From: Arthrobacter gengyunqii
GTDB lineage: Bacteria > Actinomycetota > Actinomycetes > Actinomycetales > Micrococcaceae
Assembly: GCF_023022985.1 (NCBI RefSeq)
Contig: NZ_CP095461.1
Span: 2,356,001 to 2,420,000 of the forward strand
Direction: 5' to 3'
Length of the DNA stretch: 64,000 bases
Part shown: piece by piece, positions 16,402 to 25,341 of the stretch
How positions within the stretch are numbered: position 1 is the first letter of the stretch
Layout: every line of letters begins with the position of its first letter
The notes under the pieces: generated by a model
Seen by the model: the letters and a program-made list of their open reading frames with translations, nothing else
Databases searched by the model: none
What the model was told of the DNA's origin: nothing
Made by a program: the position numbers and the translations under genes

Positions 16402-17902
16402 GTTTCTTCTGGAACAGGACCTTGGTCTTCGGATCCAGGAAGATCAGGTACAGCGCGAAGCCCAGGGCTATCACGGCAGCAATCTGCCGGGCGGCGCTGA
16501 GGCTGAAGTCGAAGTACGGCCAGATATCCAGCTGGTCGCTGATCGCGTACACCATGAAAAACGAGACCAGCAGATACAACGTTTTGACCTGCCAGTCATT
16601 GCGGATTCCGGTAACGGCAAACAGCGGAATCAGCCACACCACGTACCAGGACTGGATCATCGGCGCGAGCATGACGATGGCGGCAAAGGCCAGGGCGAGC
16701 CGGCGCACCAGCTTGCTGTACTCCCCCACGAACATCTGCCAGAACACTATGAGCAGCGAGGCCACCCTGCCCACAGTGTGGACGATATCCGCGAAGGTCC
16801 AGCCCGGCAGGCCCAGTGCGTTGCCCAGAGTGGCAACGAGCATGCCGAGGAAGCCCACGGGGGCGTACCAGATCCAGACACTGCCCGGGGTGCTCAGCGC
16901 ACCCACCCACCCGAAGCCCAGGCCGTTGACGATGCCCAGGATCCACAGCAGCCCGAGCGAGATGCCGGCCGTCATGAACCAGTAGAGGAACTTCCGCGGC
17001 CAGGATGCGCCCTTGCCTGCCCACATGAGGCCGACGAAGGGCAGCAGGATCAGCGTGATCGGCTTGATGCCCACCGACAGTGTGATGAGCAGGATGCCGG
17101 GTATGGCGCGCTTGGTCGCGGCCAGGTACAGGCCGGCCAGGGCCAGGCCGATCATCAGCGCATCGTTGTGGATGCTGGCGATGAAGGTAGTGAGGAACAG
17201 CGGGTTTGCCGTGGTCAGCCAGAGGGCACGGTTGGGATTGATGTTGTGCAGCTCGGCGAGCTTGGGCACGTAGTAGACGCAGAGGGCCACACCGATCAGC
17301 GAAATGAGCCGGAACAGCAGAATGGAGTATTCGGGCTGGCCTCCGGTGACCCGGACAACGAGTTCCTCCAGCCACAGGAAGATCGGGCCGTACGGCGTGG
17401 GGCTCTGGGCCCACAGGTCGTCAGCGCCGATCTGCACATAGTTGGAAATCTGGGAGTAGCCGTCTTTGTACGGGTCCAAACCGCTGACCATGACCAGGCC
17501 CTGGGCGATATAGGCAAACACGTCGCGGCTGAAAAGCGGCAGCGCAACGCACATTGGTGCGGCCCAGGCGATGGTGGCCTTCAGCACCACCGGACGGGCT
17601 TCCGGTCCCCACGAGGTGATGCGCTGGCCCAGCCGCAGCCACGAACGGACCAGGAGCATTCCGCCCAGGGCGAGCAGGAACACGGAGAGCACTGCGCCCT
17701 CCGGCTCAAACCGGAGCCACATGATGACCGGGTTGCGGCGAAGGTCGTACGAGGCCAGAGACAGCCAGCCGACACCAAGCGAGCCGGCGAGCATCATGAG
17801 GGAACCGATGAGGCCCTGGATGATCGCGACGTTGGGGTTGTTGGCTTTCGCTATCTCCGGGCCCGGAGACGAGGGCTCGGTCGCGGGGACCTGGGCGGTC
17901 AT
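16364..17902 (-). CDS. mptB: Polyprenol-phosphomannose-dependent alpha-1,6-mannosyltransferase
   Basis: GT-C membrane glycosyltransferase of 512 residues that builds the alpha-1,6-mannan core of lipomannan/lipoarabinomannan-type glycans from polyprenol-phosphate mannose. The first loop holds the motif LFSRDVFAYIAQG, whose Arg-Asp pair is the GT-C catalytic site. Later motifs SPTPYGPIFLWLEE, FIASIHNDALMIGLALAG and SVGIKPITL are typical of the MptA/MptB family. About 12-13 membrane segments are present. Its 3' end overlaps the convergent GT87-like gene. The presence of MptB agrees with lipomannan-like polymers known in the Micrococcaceae. Assignment to MptB rather than MptA is by overall resemblance. 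Confidence 0.87.
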   Translation of the reverse strand: MTAQVPATEPSSPGPEIAKANNPNVAIIQGLIGSLMMLAGSLGVGWLSLASYDLRRNPVIMWLRFEPEGAVLSVFLLALGGMLLVRSWLRLGQRITSWGPEARPVVLKATIAWAAPMCVALPLFSRDVFAYIAQGLVMVSGLDPYKDGYSQISNYVQIGADDLWAQSPTPYGPIFLWLEELVVRVTGGQPEYSILLFRLISLIGVALCVYYVPKLAELHNINPNRALWLTTANPLFLTTFIASIHNDALMIGLALAGLYLAATKRAIPGILLITLSVGIKPITLILLPFVGLMWAGKGASWPRKFLYWFMTAGISLGLLWILGIVNGLGFGWVGALSTPGSVWIWYAPVGFLGMLVATLGNALGLPGWTFADIVHTVGRVASLLIVFWQMFVGEYSKLVRRLALAFAAIVMLAPMIQSWYVVWLIPLFAVTGIRNDWQVKTLYLLVSFFMVYAISDQLDIWPYFDFSLSAARQIAAVIALGFALYLIFLDPKTKVLFQKKLTEPSPGELRVR

Positions 17903-18197
17903 CTACGTGGTTCCAATCTTTGGGTTCGTACAGTTTGCCCAACGGCGGCGGTGCACGCCTGGCATCACGGCGGAGCCGCAGTCCTCGGGGAGCACTCACC
18001 GGCAGTAAATCGTCGCGGCCAGCGGCACCGCAGCACACACGACAAACGCACCGCGGTGAGGACCGTCAGTAGCCAAGATATTAGCACCGCAGGGTGTATA
18101 AAGCCGGGATGTACGGACGCGCCGGACCGGGATCACACAGATGCGGAGTACGTCACATAGACTGAAAAATCGTTGAAACATCAAGGCAAGGCGGGTA
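17903..18197. other. Intergenic region between divergent mptB and a hypothetical gene
   Basis: 295 bp without a coding gene. On the plus strand a TAGACT hexamer (about 18159) precedes the start of the hypothetical gene by 40 bp and could be its -10. I see no strong operator or terminator structure. Confidence 0.5.
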
Positions 18198-19340
18198 TTG
18201 GCTGTGGGGCGCCACCGGGCAGACAGTGAAGACAAGCAGCACGTTGGCACGCAACAGCGGGCCCGCGGGCAGCAGAAAGCCGTAGGGCCACAGAATTCCG
18301 GAGGTCCCCGGCTTGCTGACAGCCCGCAGCCGGAGGTTTCGCATTCCGAGGTACCCGAAGCAGCGGGACTGCGGCCGCGAAGGGACTCCAGGCGGAAGCG
18401 TCAGAATTCCGCCGCTCAGTCAGCCGCCGATAAGTCTGCCGTTGTTCAAGGCGCCGTTGTCGAACCGGCGGCTGCACAACCGACAGCCGCCCAGACGCAA
18501 ATCGTGCACCCGGCCGGTGTGCGGCAGAAGAACCACGACCTGCTTCTCTGGGGCATCTTCCTGGCCGTCACCGCTGTCGGGACAATGACGTGGGCAGAAA
18601 TTGATTGGCGTGTTACCGCAGCCGTTTCCTTCCTCCTGTTGCTGTCCTTCACTGCGGTTTGGCACTTCTCTGCGGCTTCCCCTGCGGTGCATGGTGCGGG
18701 AGGTCAGGGCAGCCGTGAAGACTCGATTCCCTCGGCACCGGCAACCTCCATGCCAACAGCACCTGCAACATCGACTCCCGCGGAGTCGCTCCCCGTCGCC
18801 GCACCGACGAGGTCAATCTCAGAGCCGGAGCCGAAGCCTCCGATCACCCGCAAGGAAATGCGGGCGGCGGATCCCACCACGGGTGTCTTGCCGGTGGTTT
18901 CGGTCTTCGCCCGCAAGCCCGGCGCGGGAAGCGGCCGTCCTTCTGCCCGGCCTGCCACGGCGGTGCCTGCCACGGCCGTGCCTGCCAAGGATTCCAGCAA
19001 TGCAACCGAATCAAGCGTGCCTTTGGCCCCTGCCGGGCACATGCTGCAAGGAATCGATGCCGGACAGGTAAAACCGGACAGCAGGAAGGCACGGCGGCGG
19101 GCAGAGGCTTCGACCCCTGCATCCAAGCCTGCCGCCGAAACCGAAGCCGCAGCACCCAAAACCGCCGAGACTTCCGAACAAGACACCACCGCCTCCGGCG
19201 ACAGCCGCTGGACGCGCACCTTCGGTCCGCCCGAAACCGGCCAGCTTCCGATCCAGCAGTATGACGCAGCGGCGGCCGCCGTCACGCCCTCCGAACCGGA
19301 GTTCACTGACCGCCGCCAGCGGAGCCATTCGAGTCACTGA
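18198..19340 (+). CDS. Hypothetical two-pass membrane protein with long disordered ends
   Basis: A 380-residue protein I cannot assign to a family. Residues 1-110 are basic, Gln/Ala-rich and apparently disordered. Two adjacent hydrophobic segments (LLLWGIFLAVTAVGTMTWA and AAVSFLLLLSFTAVWHF, about 116-156) form a hairpin. The remaining 220 residues are Pro/Ala/Ser/Thr-rich, with short repeats such as ATAVPATAVPA and a KARRRAE basic patch. Both tails would face the same side of the membrane. The start is TTG at 18198 or GTG at 18204, both just after AAGGCGGG. It precedes orn by 70 bp. The composition suggests an actinobacterial cell-division or envelope scaffold, but that is a guess. Confidence 0.7.
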   Translation: MAVGRHRADSEDKQHVGTQQRARGQQKAVGPQNSGGPRLADSPQPEVSHSEVPEAAGLRPRRDSRRKRQNSAAQSAADKSAVVQGAVVEPAAAQPTAAQTQIVHPAGVRQKNHDLLLWGIFLAVTAVGTMTWAEIDWRVTAAVSFLLLLSFTAVWHFSAASPAVHGAGGQGSREDSIPSAPATSMPTAPATSTPAESLPVAAPTRSISEPEPKPPITRKEMRAADPTTGVLPVVSVFARKPGAGSGRPSARPATAVPATAVPAKDSSNATESSVPLAPAGHMLQGIDAGQVKPDSRKARRRAEASTPASKPAAETEAAAPKTAETSEQDTTASGDSRWTRTFGPPETGQLPIQQYDAAAAAVTPSEPEFTDRRQRSHSSH

Positions 19341-19411
19341 AACAAGGCCGCAGCCGTTGTGGCCCCGGTGTTCCGAGCCTGTCCGCACGGGCAGCGCGGT
19401 ACATTGGTTCT

Positions 19412-20014
19412 GTGCCAATAACTAATGAACGCATTGTTTGGATCGACTGTGAAATGACCGGCCTGGACATCAAGAACGACGCCCTGATTGAGGTGGCGGT
19501 CTTGGTGACCGATTCTGAGCTGAACATTCTGGGCGACGGAGTGGACGTGGTCATCCGGCCCGACGACGCCGCGCTGGCCCAAATGGGTGACTTTGTGCGG
19601 AACATGCACACCACCTCCAAGCTCCTGGACGAGCTGCCCCACGGAATGACCATGCCTGAGGCGGAGGCCCAGGTCATCGAGTACATCACCAAGTGGGTGC
19701 CGGAGCCGAAGAAGGCACAGCTGGCAGGAAACTCCGTGGGAACCGACAAGATGTTCCTGGCCCGGGATATGCCGGAAGTCATTGACTACCTGCACTACCG
19801 GATCATCGACGTGTCCACCATCAAGGAACTCGCCCGCCGCTGGTACCCGCGCGCCTATTTCCAGGCCCCGGCAAAAACCGGAAACCACCGTGCGCTGGGA
19901 GACATCGTGGACTCCATCAACGAACTTCGGTATTACCGGGAAGCCGTCTTTGTGCCGGCTCCGGGCCCGGATTCGGCCACGGCGAAGAAGATTGCGGAGA
20001 GCCTCAAGAGTTAG
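19412..20014 (+). CDS. orn: Oligoribonuclease
   Basis: DEDDh 3'-5' exoribonuclease of 200 residues that degrades di- to pentaribonucleotides, including the pGpG left from c-di-GMP breakdown. The first exonuclease motif is IVWIDCEMTGLD (D12, E14). The central GTDKMFLARDMPEV and the final GNHRALGDIVDSI (His and Asp of ExoIII motif) complete the active site. Length is slightly above the usual 180 because of a short C-terminal helix. The start is GTG at 19412. It is followed by tRNA-His on the same strand. Confidence 0.96.
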   Translation: MPITNERIVWIDCEMTGLDIKNDALIEVAVLVTDSELNILGDGVDVVIRPDDAALAQMGDFVRNMHTTSKLLDELPHGMTMPEAEAQVIEYITKWVPEPKKAQLAGNSVGTDKMFLARDMPEVIDYLHYRIIDVSTIKELARRWYPRAYFQAPAKTGNHRALGDIVDSINELRYYREAVFVPAPGPDSATAKKIAESLKS

Positions 20015-20155
20015 CTCGGTCACATTTGGGCGTCTTGGCGGCAACTTGGTCAGGACTCCCCCAAAAACCGTGTAAGCTTGATTCCGCTGCCTCAGATAAA
20101 TGAGTTTGCAAAGACCACTCGCCTGGACTTTGCGGATATGTTATCCGGGGCACAT

Positions 20156-20229
20156 GGTGGGTATAGCTCAGTTGGCAGAGCGCCTGGTTGTGGTCCAGGA
20201 GGTCGCGGGTTCAACCCCCGTTACTCACC
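20156..20229 (+). tRNA. tRNA-His(GUG)
   Basis: Cloverleaf with acceptor GTGGGTA/TACTCAC, D-arm GCTC/GAGC, anticodon stem CCTGG/CCAGG with loop TTGTGGT (anticodon GUG), T-loop TTCAACC and discriminator C. A G encoded at 20156 provides the G-1 opposite C73 that marks histidine tRNAs. CCA is not encoded. Confidence 0.95.
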
Positions 20230-20256
20230 CCAAGGAGACTGGCAGGATCAGTTTCA

Positions 20257-20290
20257 CAAAGGCCGTCCCGTTTCATCGGGGCGGCCTTTG
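20257..20290 (+). terminator. Intrinsic terminator after tRNA-His
   Basis: Stem CAAAGGCCGTCCCG (20257-20270) pairs with CGGGGCGGCCTTTG (20277-20290) over a 6-nt loop, followed by TTGTTGTGT. It starts 27 bp after the tRNA. Confidence 0.85.
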
Positions 20291-20402
20291 TTGTTGTGTC
20301 CTTATGTTTGACTTGTTTATGAGGCACCCCGGCCAACGCCGCGGCAGCCCGGCAGCACCGCCGCTGGAACATATTGCGGCCAATCGATGAGGAGAACCCG
20401 CC

Positions 20403-21560
20403 TTGGAGCGCAGATTGTTCGACGAAGATCATGAGCTTTTCCGTGACCTCGCCCGCGAGTTCAATACCCGTGAGGTAGCTCCCGGCTACGCCCAGTGGGA
20501 CGCCGAACACATGATGCCCCGGCAGTTGTGGAAGGCCGCCGGAGAGCAGGGACTGCTCGGACTTGCCGTACCGGAAGAATTCGGCGGCGCCGGCATGCCC
20601 GATTACCGCTACCGTGCGGTGATGGACGAGGAGTTCGCCAAAGCCAACCACCTCGCCGTCGGCCTGGCCTTCCACCTGCATGACGATCTGGTCCTCCCCC
20701 ATCTGCTGGCTTACGGCTCCGATGACCTCAAGGAACGCTGGCTGCCGGACATGGTCAGCGGGGACAAGGTCACCTCAGTCGCCTGGACCGAGCCCGGCGC
20801 CGGCAGCGACCTGCGCGGCATCCGCACCAAGGCGGTGCGCGACGACGACGGCGGCTGGCGGCTAAACGGCCAGAAGACATTCATCGGCAACGGCATCAGC
20901 GGCGACGCTTCCCTGGTCCTGGCCCGCACTGACGGCGGAACCGGCCGCGGCGGCAAAGACTCGTTCAGCATGTTCATGGTGGAGAAGACCGAGGGCTACA
21001 AGACCGGCGGCCAGCTGGACAAGATGGGCCTGAAGGCCTCGGACACGGCCGAGCTTTTCTTCGACGACGTCCATGTCCCGGAGGGCAACCTCGTGGGCGA
21101 GGTGGGCCGCGGCCTGGAGTACGCGGCCGGGCAGCTTCCCCAGGGCCGGCTGGCCATCGCCGTCGCATCCTCCGCCGTGGCCCGGCAGATCTACGAAGCC
21201 ACCGTTGAGTACACGAAGAACCGCAATGCCTTCGGGGAACGCATTGCGGACTTCCAGAACAGCCGTTTCGCCTTGGCGGACATCGCCACTGAAGTTGAGG
21301 TCACCGAGGCCTACGTGGATTCGGCCATCCTCGCCTTCAATGAAGGCCGACTGGACGCCGTCTCCGCAGCGAAGGCCAAGCTCTGGGCCAGCGAACGGGT
21401 GAAGTCCATCACGGACCGCTGCCTGCAGCTGCACGGAGGCTACGGCTACATCCTGGAGTACCCGGTGGCCCAGGCCTTCCTGGCCGCCCGGCTGCTGACC
21501 ATCTTCGGCGGGACCTCCGAAATCATGCGCGAAGTCATCGGCCGGCAGATCACCGCTTAG
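20403..21560 (+). CDS. Acyl-CoA dehydrogenase
   Basis: FAD-dependent acyl-CoA dehydrogenase of 385 residues that catalyses alpha,beta-dehydrogenation of an acyl-CoA and passes electrons to ETF. N-terminal helical domain (RLFDEDHELFRDLAREF), middle beta domain with the FAD motif SVAWTEPGAGSDLRGI, and C-terminal four-helix domain ending LTIFGGTSEIMREVIGRQI are in the usual order. The candidate catalytic base is the Glu in HGGYGYILEYPV. The start is TTG at 20403, preceded by GAGGAG. It is followed 54 bp later by def in the same direction. Chain-length class is not clear; the long-chain/branched group is most likely. Confidence 0.93.
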   Translation: MERRLFDEDHELFRDLAREFNTREVAPGYAQWDAEHMMPRQLWKAAGEQGLLGLAVPEEFGGAGMPDYRYRAVMDEEFAKANHLAVGLAFHLHDDLVLPHLLAYGSDDLKERWLPDMVSGDKVTSVAWTEPGAGSDLRGIRTKAVRDDDGGWRLNGQKTFIGNGISGDASLVLARTDGGTGRGGKDSFSMFMVEKTEGYKTGGQLDKMGLKASDTAELFFDDVHVPEGNLVGEVGRGLEYAAGQLPQGRLAIAVASSAVARQIYEATVEYTKNRNAFGERIADFQNSRFALADIATEVEVTEAYVDSAILAFNEGRLDAVSAAKAKLWASERVKSITDRCLQLHGGYGYILEYPVAQAFLAARLLTIFGGTSEIMREVIGRQITA

Positions 21561-21614
21561 CCCCGTCCCGGCTCCACCAGCACCAGCACCGCCCGTCCAA
21601 CAGAAAGACCAGCA

Positions 21615-22187
21615 ATGACCGTCCGTCCCATTGTCATCCACGGAGAACCCGTTCTGCACCGCCGAGCCGCTCCGGTGGAAAAGTTCGACGACGAGCTTCG
21701 CACCCTGGTGGCGGACATGTACGAGACCATGGATGTGGCCAACGGTGTCGGCCTGGCTGCCCCCCAGGTGGGTGTGGGGCTGCGCCTGTTCACCTTCGCG
21801 TATCAGAACGACGACGATGCTCCGGACCGCGGCGTTGTCATCAATCCCGTGCTCATCACCTCCAAGGTTCCCGGCTCCGCACCGGATCCGGAGGAGGACG
21901 CGGAGGGCTGCCTGTCCGTTCCGGGCGAGAACTTCCCGGTGAACCGCGCCGACTGGGTCAAAATCTCCGGCTTCGATGAGAACGGAACACCGCTGCAGTT
22001 CGAGGCCACCGGCTGGTTTGCCCGGGTCCTGCAGCACGAGTACGACCATTTGGATGGCAAGCTGTACGTGGACAAGCTCAATGACCGATGGAGCCGCAAG
22101 GCGCGGAAAGTCATTAAAGCCCAGGGGTGGAACGTTCCCGGCCTCACTTGGATGCCCGGCGTCGATCCGGATCCCTTCGGCCACTAA
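21615..22187 (+). CDS. def: Peptide deformylase
   Basis: Metalloprotease of 190 residues that removes the formyl group from nascent protein N-termini. All three active-site motifs are intact: GVGLAAPQVG, EGCLSVPG (metal-ligand Cys) and HEYDHLDG (metal-ligand histidines and catalytic Glu). The C-terminal extension after the HExxH helix (KARKVIKAQGWNVPGLTWMP) is typical of actinobacterial type I deformylases. The ATG at 21615 has GAAAGACC upstream. It shares a terminator with the convergent gap gene. Confidence 0.97.
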   Translation: MTVRPIVIHGEPVLHRRAAPVEKFDDELRTLVADMYETMDVANGVGLAAPQVGVGLRLFTFAYQNDDDAPDRGVVINPVLITSKVPGSAPDPEEDAEGCLSVPGENFPVNRADWVKISGFDENGTPLQFEATGWFARVLQHEYDHLDGKLYVDKLNDRWSRKARKVIKAQGWNVPGLTWMPGVDPDPFGH

Positions 22188-22220
22188 GGGTACTCGGAAA
22201 CCAGGAGCTCAAACCGGACC

Positions 22221-22264
22221 AAGCGAAAGGCGCGTTCCCCGACAGGGAAACGCGCCTTTCGCTT
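22221..22264. terminator. Bidirectional terminator between def and gap
   Basis: Long inverted repeat: AAGCGAAAGGCGCGTTCCC pairs with GGGAAACGCGCCTTTCGCTT with one bulge. A/T-rich ends on both sides suit both convergent genes. Confidence 0.85.
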
Positions 22265-22298
22265 TGTCTATTTGCCTTGTTGTCGGTGAAGTTCCCGA

Positions 22299-23774
22299 CT
22301 AGATCGAGGCGGCCAGTTCCTCGACGCGCGGGTAGGCCGGCGGATTTACTTGCGCCATTTCCTCCAGCACCCGGATGACCTGGCAGCTGTAGCCGAACTC
22401 GTTGTCGTACCAGACGTAGAGGACGGCATTCTTGCCGTTGGAGATGGTGGCCAGTCCGTCCACGATCCCGGCCCGTTTGGACCCCACGAAGTCGGTGGAA
22501 ACGACCTCGGGTGAATCGATGTAGTCGATCTGCTTGTGCAGGTCCGAGTTCAGCGAGGTTTCCCGGAGGAAGGTGTTGATCTCTTCCTTCGTGGTGGAGG
22601 TCTCGAAGTTGAGGTTCAGGATGGCCATGGAGACATCGGGGGTGGGAACCCGGATGGCGTTTCCGCTGAGCTTGCCCGCCAGTTCCGGCAGTGCCTTCGC
22701 AACGGCCTTGGCGGCACCGGTTTCGGTGATCACCATGTTCAGCGCAGCGGAGCGGCCGCGGCGGTCGCCCTTGTGGAAGTTGTCGATCAGGTTCTGGTCA
22801 TTGGTGAACGAGTGCACGGTTTCCACGTGGCCGTGGATGATCCCGTACTTGTCGTTGAGGACCTTCAGCACCGGGGTAATGGCGTTGGTGGTGCAGGAGG
22901 CGGCGGTGACGATCTTGTCATCATCGGAAATCGACGCGTGATTGATGCCGTGCACAATGTTCTTGAGGCTGCCCTTGCCAGGAGCGGTGAGCAGCACGCG
23001 CGCCACGCCCTTGGCGGCCAGGTGCTGGGACAGTCCCTCTTCATCGCGCCAGCGGCCGGTGTTGTCCACCACCACGGCGTCTTTGATCCCGTAGGCCGTG
23101 TAGTCCACGGTGGACGGGTCGTTGGAGTAGATGACCTGGATCAGCGTGCCGTTGGCCAGGATGGTGTTCTTATCCTCATCCACGGTGATGGTTCCGTCGA
23201 AGGCACCGTGGACGGAATCACGGCGCAGCAGCGACGCACGCTTAACCAGGTCATTTTCCGCACCCTTGCGGACCACGATGGCACGCAGGCGCAGCCCCTG
23301 TCCGCCGCCGGCGTGGTCAATGAGGATGCGGGCCAGCAGCCGTCCGATCCGGCCAAAGCCGTAGAGGACGACGTCGGTGCTGGTGCGCTCGTCAGCGCCG
23401 TGTTTGCCCGCCACATCAGCCAACTCGCTGCGCAGGAAGTCCACCAGATCAACGCCGGCGCCCTCTGCCTTGTATTTCAGGCTCAGGCGGGCCAAATCGA
23501 TGGACGCGGCGCCCAGTTCAAGCCCATCCAGCGCCTGCAGCAGCGGGAAGGTATCGGAGACCGGGAGTTCAACTTCATCGATCTGCCGGGCAAAGCGGTG
23601 CGCCTTCAGGATGTCGATGACGGAACGGTTCACCAAGGGGCGGCCATACACGGACGTGACCACACTGTTTTCCCGGTAGAGCCGCCCGATCAGCGGAATC
23701 ATTGCCTCGGCAATGGCCTCACGGTCCATCCACGTATCAAGGCAGGCATCGGAGAACTGGCTCAAGATTTTCAC
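22299..23774 (-). CDS. Glyceraldehyde-3-phosphate dehydrogenase, N-terminally extended (GapB-like)
   Basis: NAD(P)-dependent GAPDH of 491 residues, about 150 longer than the glycolytic enzyme. Residues 1-130 form an extra helical domain (QFSDACLDTWMDREAIAEAM onward). The Rossmann motif VVLYGFGRIGRLLARIL starts near 136, and the catalytic cysteine lies in TAASCTTNAITP with its His in ETVHSFTNDQN. The size and extension match Corynebacterium GapB, the gluconeogenic isoenzyme, rather than GapA. A GTG start at 23774 follows AAAAGGAA. An inverted repeat lies about 50 bp upstream. The gluconeogenic role is inferred from this resemblance. Confidence 0.92.
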   Translation of the reverse strand: MKILSQFSDACLDTWMDREAIAEAMIPLIGRLYRENSVVTSVYGRPLVNRSVIDILKAHRFARQIDEVELPVSDTFPLLQALDGLELGAASIDLARLSLKYKAEGAGVDLVDFLRSELADVAGKHGADERTSTDVVLYGFGRIGRLLARILIDHAGGGQGLRLRAIVVRKGAENDLVKRASLLRRDSVHGAFDGTITVDEDKNTILANGTLIQVIYSNDPSTVDYTAYGIKDAVVVDNTGRWRDEEGLSQHLAAKGVARVLLTAPGKGSLKNIVHGINHASISDDDKIVTAASCTTNAITPVLKVLNDKYGIIHGHVETVHSFTNDQNLIDNFHKGDRRGRSAALNMVITETGAAKAVAKALPELAGKLSGNAIRVPTPDVSMAILNLNFETSTTKEEINTFLRETSLNSDLHKQIDYIDSPEVVSTDFVGSKRAGIVDGLATISNGKNAVLYVWYDNEFGYSCQVIRVLEEMAQVNPPAYPRVEELAASI

Positions 23775-23822
23775 TTCCTTTTCTCAGCCGGCACTGCTTT
23801 GTGCCGGTTGGGTCGTCCCTCC

Positions 23823-23842
23823 AAGTGTATTGGGACACACTT
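23823..23842. promoter_or_regulatory. Candidate operator upstream of gap
   Basis: Inverted repeat AAGTGT-N8-ACACTT, perfect in both 6-bp arms, 49 bp before the GTG of the gap gene. The TACACT within it (minus strand) could be the -10 hexamer, so a bound regulator would block transcription. Confidence 0.45.
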
Positions 23843-23934
23843 GCCGAACCGGCTTGTTGAGCGAGACGTTTGTCACACTGTTATTCCGCGGTCCGATTGC
23901 GGTCCGCGATCAGCCGGCACATCGCCGGGTCCGG

Positions 23935-25224
23935 TCAGCGGACTTCGAGGCCGGTTTCCACCGTTTCGGGCTCCAGATCTTCCAGGTCCCTAATGCCCCG
24001 CAGCGGCCCCAGCGCGGCGGCTGCCGGAGCCAGGAACGCAATTCCCAGCCCGATGAGGACAGCGGCGCGAATTCCCAGGCTCTCCACTAGGACGCCGCCG
24101 ATGACGCCGGCAATGGCCAGCATCCCCCATGTCACCATGCGGGAGGCGGACCCCAGCCGCCCCAGCATTCCGGGCGGGCACACCCGTTGGCGGAAACTCG
24201 TGGACACCACAACATTCATGGAGATGGCATATCCGGCCAGGAAAAGCCCGATGAAGCCCGGAACCATTCCCCAGCCCGGAGTCATCAGCAGCAGGCTGGC
24301 ATAGCCCGCAGCGGCCGGCAGCATGGAAAAGCGCCATACCGTTCCCGAACCCCACCGCTGCGTGACCCGCTTGACGGTGAGGCCGCCCAGGGTGCCGCCC
24401 AGCGCAGTGGACGCCGTCAGGAATCCCAGCATGGCTCCGGACTCCCCCAGTGTCCGCACCACAAGGATGACCATCAGAGAAACCACGATGGCCCCGCCCA
24501 GGTTCCACAATGCCCCTACGAGCAGGATGGTGCGCAGCGGAGCGGTGCTGAAGCTGTATCGGAGCCCTTCTCCCATGTCTCGGAAAATCCGGGCGGCTCC
24601 CGGGTTGTCGCTGGCCGTTCGGGTTTCCTGCACTTTCAGGGACGCCACAGAGGCCAGGGACACTGTGGACGCCGCCACTTGCAGCAGAAGGGAGTTAGAG
24701 GCACCCCAGGCGCCGGTGAGCCAACCGCCCAGACCCCTGCCCACCGCATCCGCTGAGGCTGCCGAGCCCGTCATCAGCCCGTTGCCTTCAATCAGTTCCT
24801 CCCGCTTCACTGCCAGTGGGACGAGGGCGGATTCCGCCAGCATGGAAAAGACGGCTGCCAAACCGGACAGGAAAGACACCACAAAGAGCTGGGCCACGCT
24901 GAGCCGGTCCAGCCAGAAGGCCACGGGCAGGGTCATCAGCACGGTTATCCGGATCACGAGCGCAGCCATGACCAGGGGTTTCCGGCGGTAGCGGTCCACC
25001 AAAGCGCCAATCGGCAGCCCGAACAACAGCCACGGCAGGAATCCCACGCCGGAAAGGGCAGCAACGGCAAAATTGGAAGCGTCCAATTCAACAGCAGCAA
25101 TGAGAGGCAGCGCCACCGCGGCAACAGAAGTGCCAAAGATGCCGGCGGTGGACGAAATCCACAGGCCGCGGAAGTTCGCATTGCGAAGCACCAGCGGGCG
25201 TTGTTCTCTCGGAGTTCGGGACAT
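23935..25224 (-). CDS. MFS transporter
   Basis: A 429-residue major facilitator with about 12 hydrophobic segments, similar to the enterobactin-exporter (MFS_3) group. The N-terminal half shows the conserved loop PIGALVDRYRRKPLVM between helices 2 and 3, the MFS signature. I start at the ATG at 25224 (MSRTPREQRPLVLRNANFR), a typical start for this group; the frame is open to 25281. It is a single gene between gap and the RNase P RNA. The substrate is unknown; efflux of a drug or siderophore-like compound is the family norm. Confidence 0.87.
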   Translation of the reverse strand: MSRTPREQRPLVLRNANFRGLWISSTAGIFGTSVAAVALPLIAAVELDASNFAVAALSGVGFLPWLLFGLPIGALVDRYRRKPLVMAALVIRITVLMTLPVAFWLDRLSVAQLFVVSFLSGLAAVFSMLAESALVPLAVKREELIEGNGLMTGSAASADAVGRGLGGWLTGAWGASNSLLLQVAASTVSLASVASLKVQETRTASDNPGAARIFRDMGEGLRYSFSTAPLRTILLVGALWNLGGAIVVSLMVILVVRTLGESGAMLGFLTASTALGGTLGGLTVKRVTQRWGSGTVWRFSMLPAAAGYASLLLMTPGWGMVPGFIGLFLAGYAISMNVVVSTSFRQRVCPPGMLGRLGSASRMVTWGMLAIAGVIGGVLVESLGIRAAVLIGLGIAFLAPAAAALGPLRGIRDLEDLEPETVETGLEVR

Positions 25225-25341
25225 GGCCAAACAATAGTCGGGCCGTTGCCGGTACGGGCGCTTTACACACCTCTTGCGCAAATCCTGCGGAAAAACAGGA
25301 TGAAATGCTGAGACACCGTTGCGGGTTCTCGCTGTTTGTGT

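Noticed and set aside
16328..18160. A 610-codon open frame opposite mptB
   Set aside because: Rich in His, Gln, Asp and Gly as expected for the complement of a hydrophobic high-GC gene; no domain, and mptB is clearly real.
25283..25303. Small hairpin ATCCTG/CAGGAT after rnpB
   Set aside because: A weak candidate terminator of rnpB with a 6-bp stem; too short to assert.
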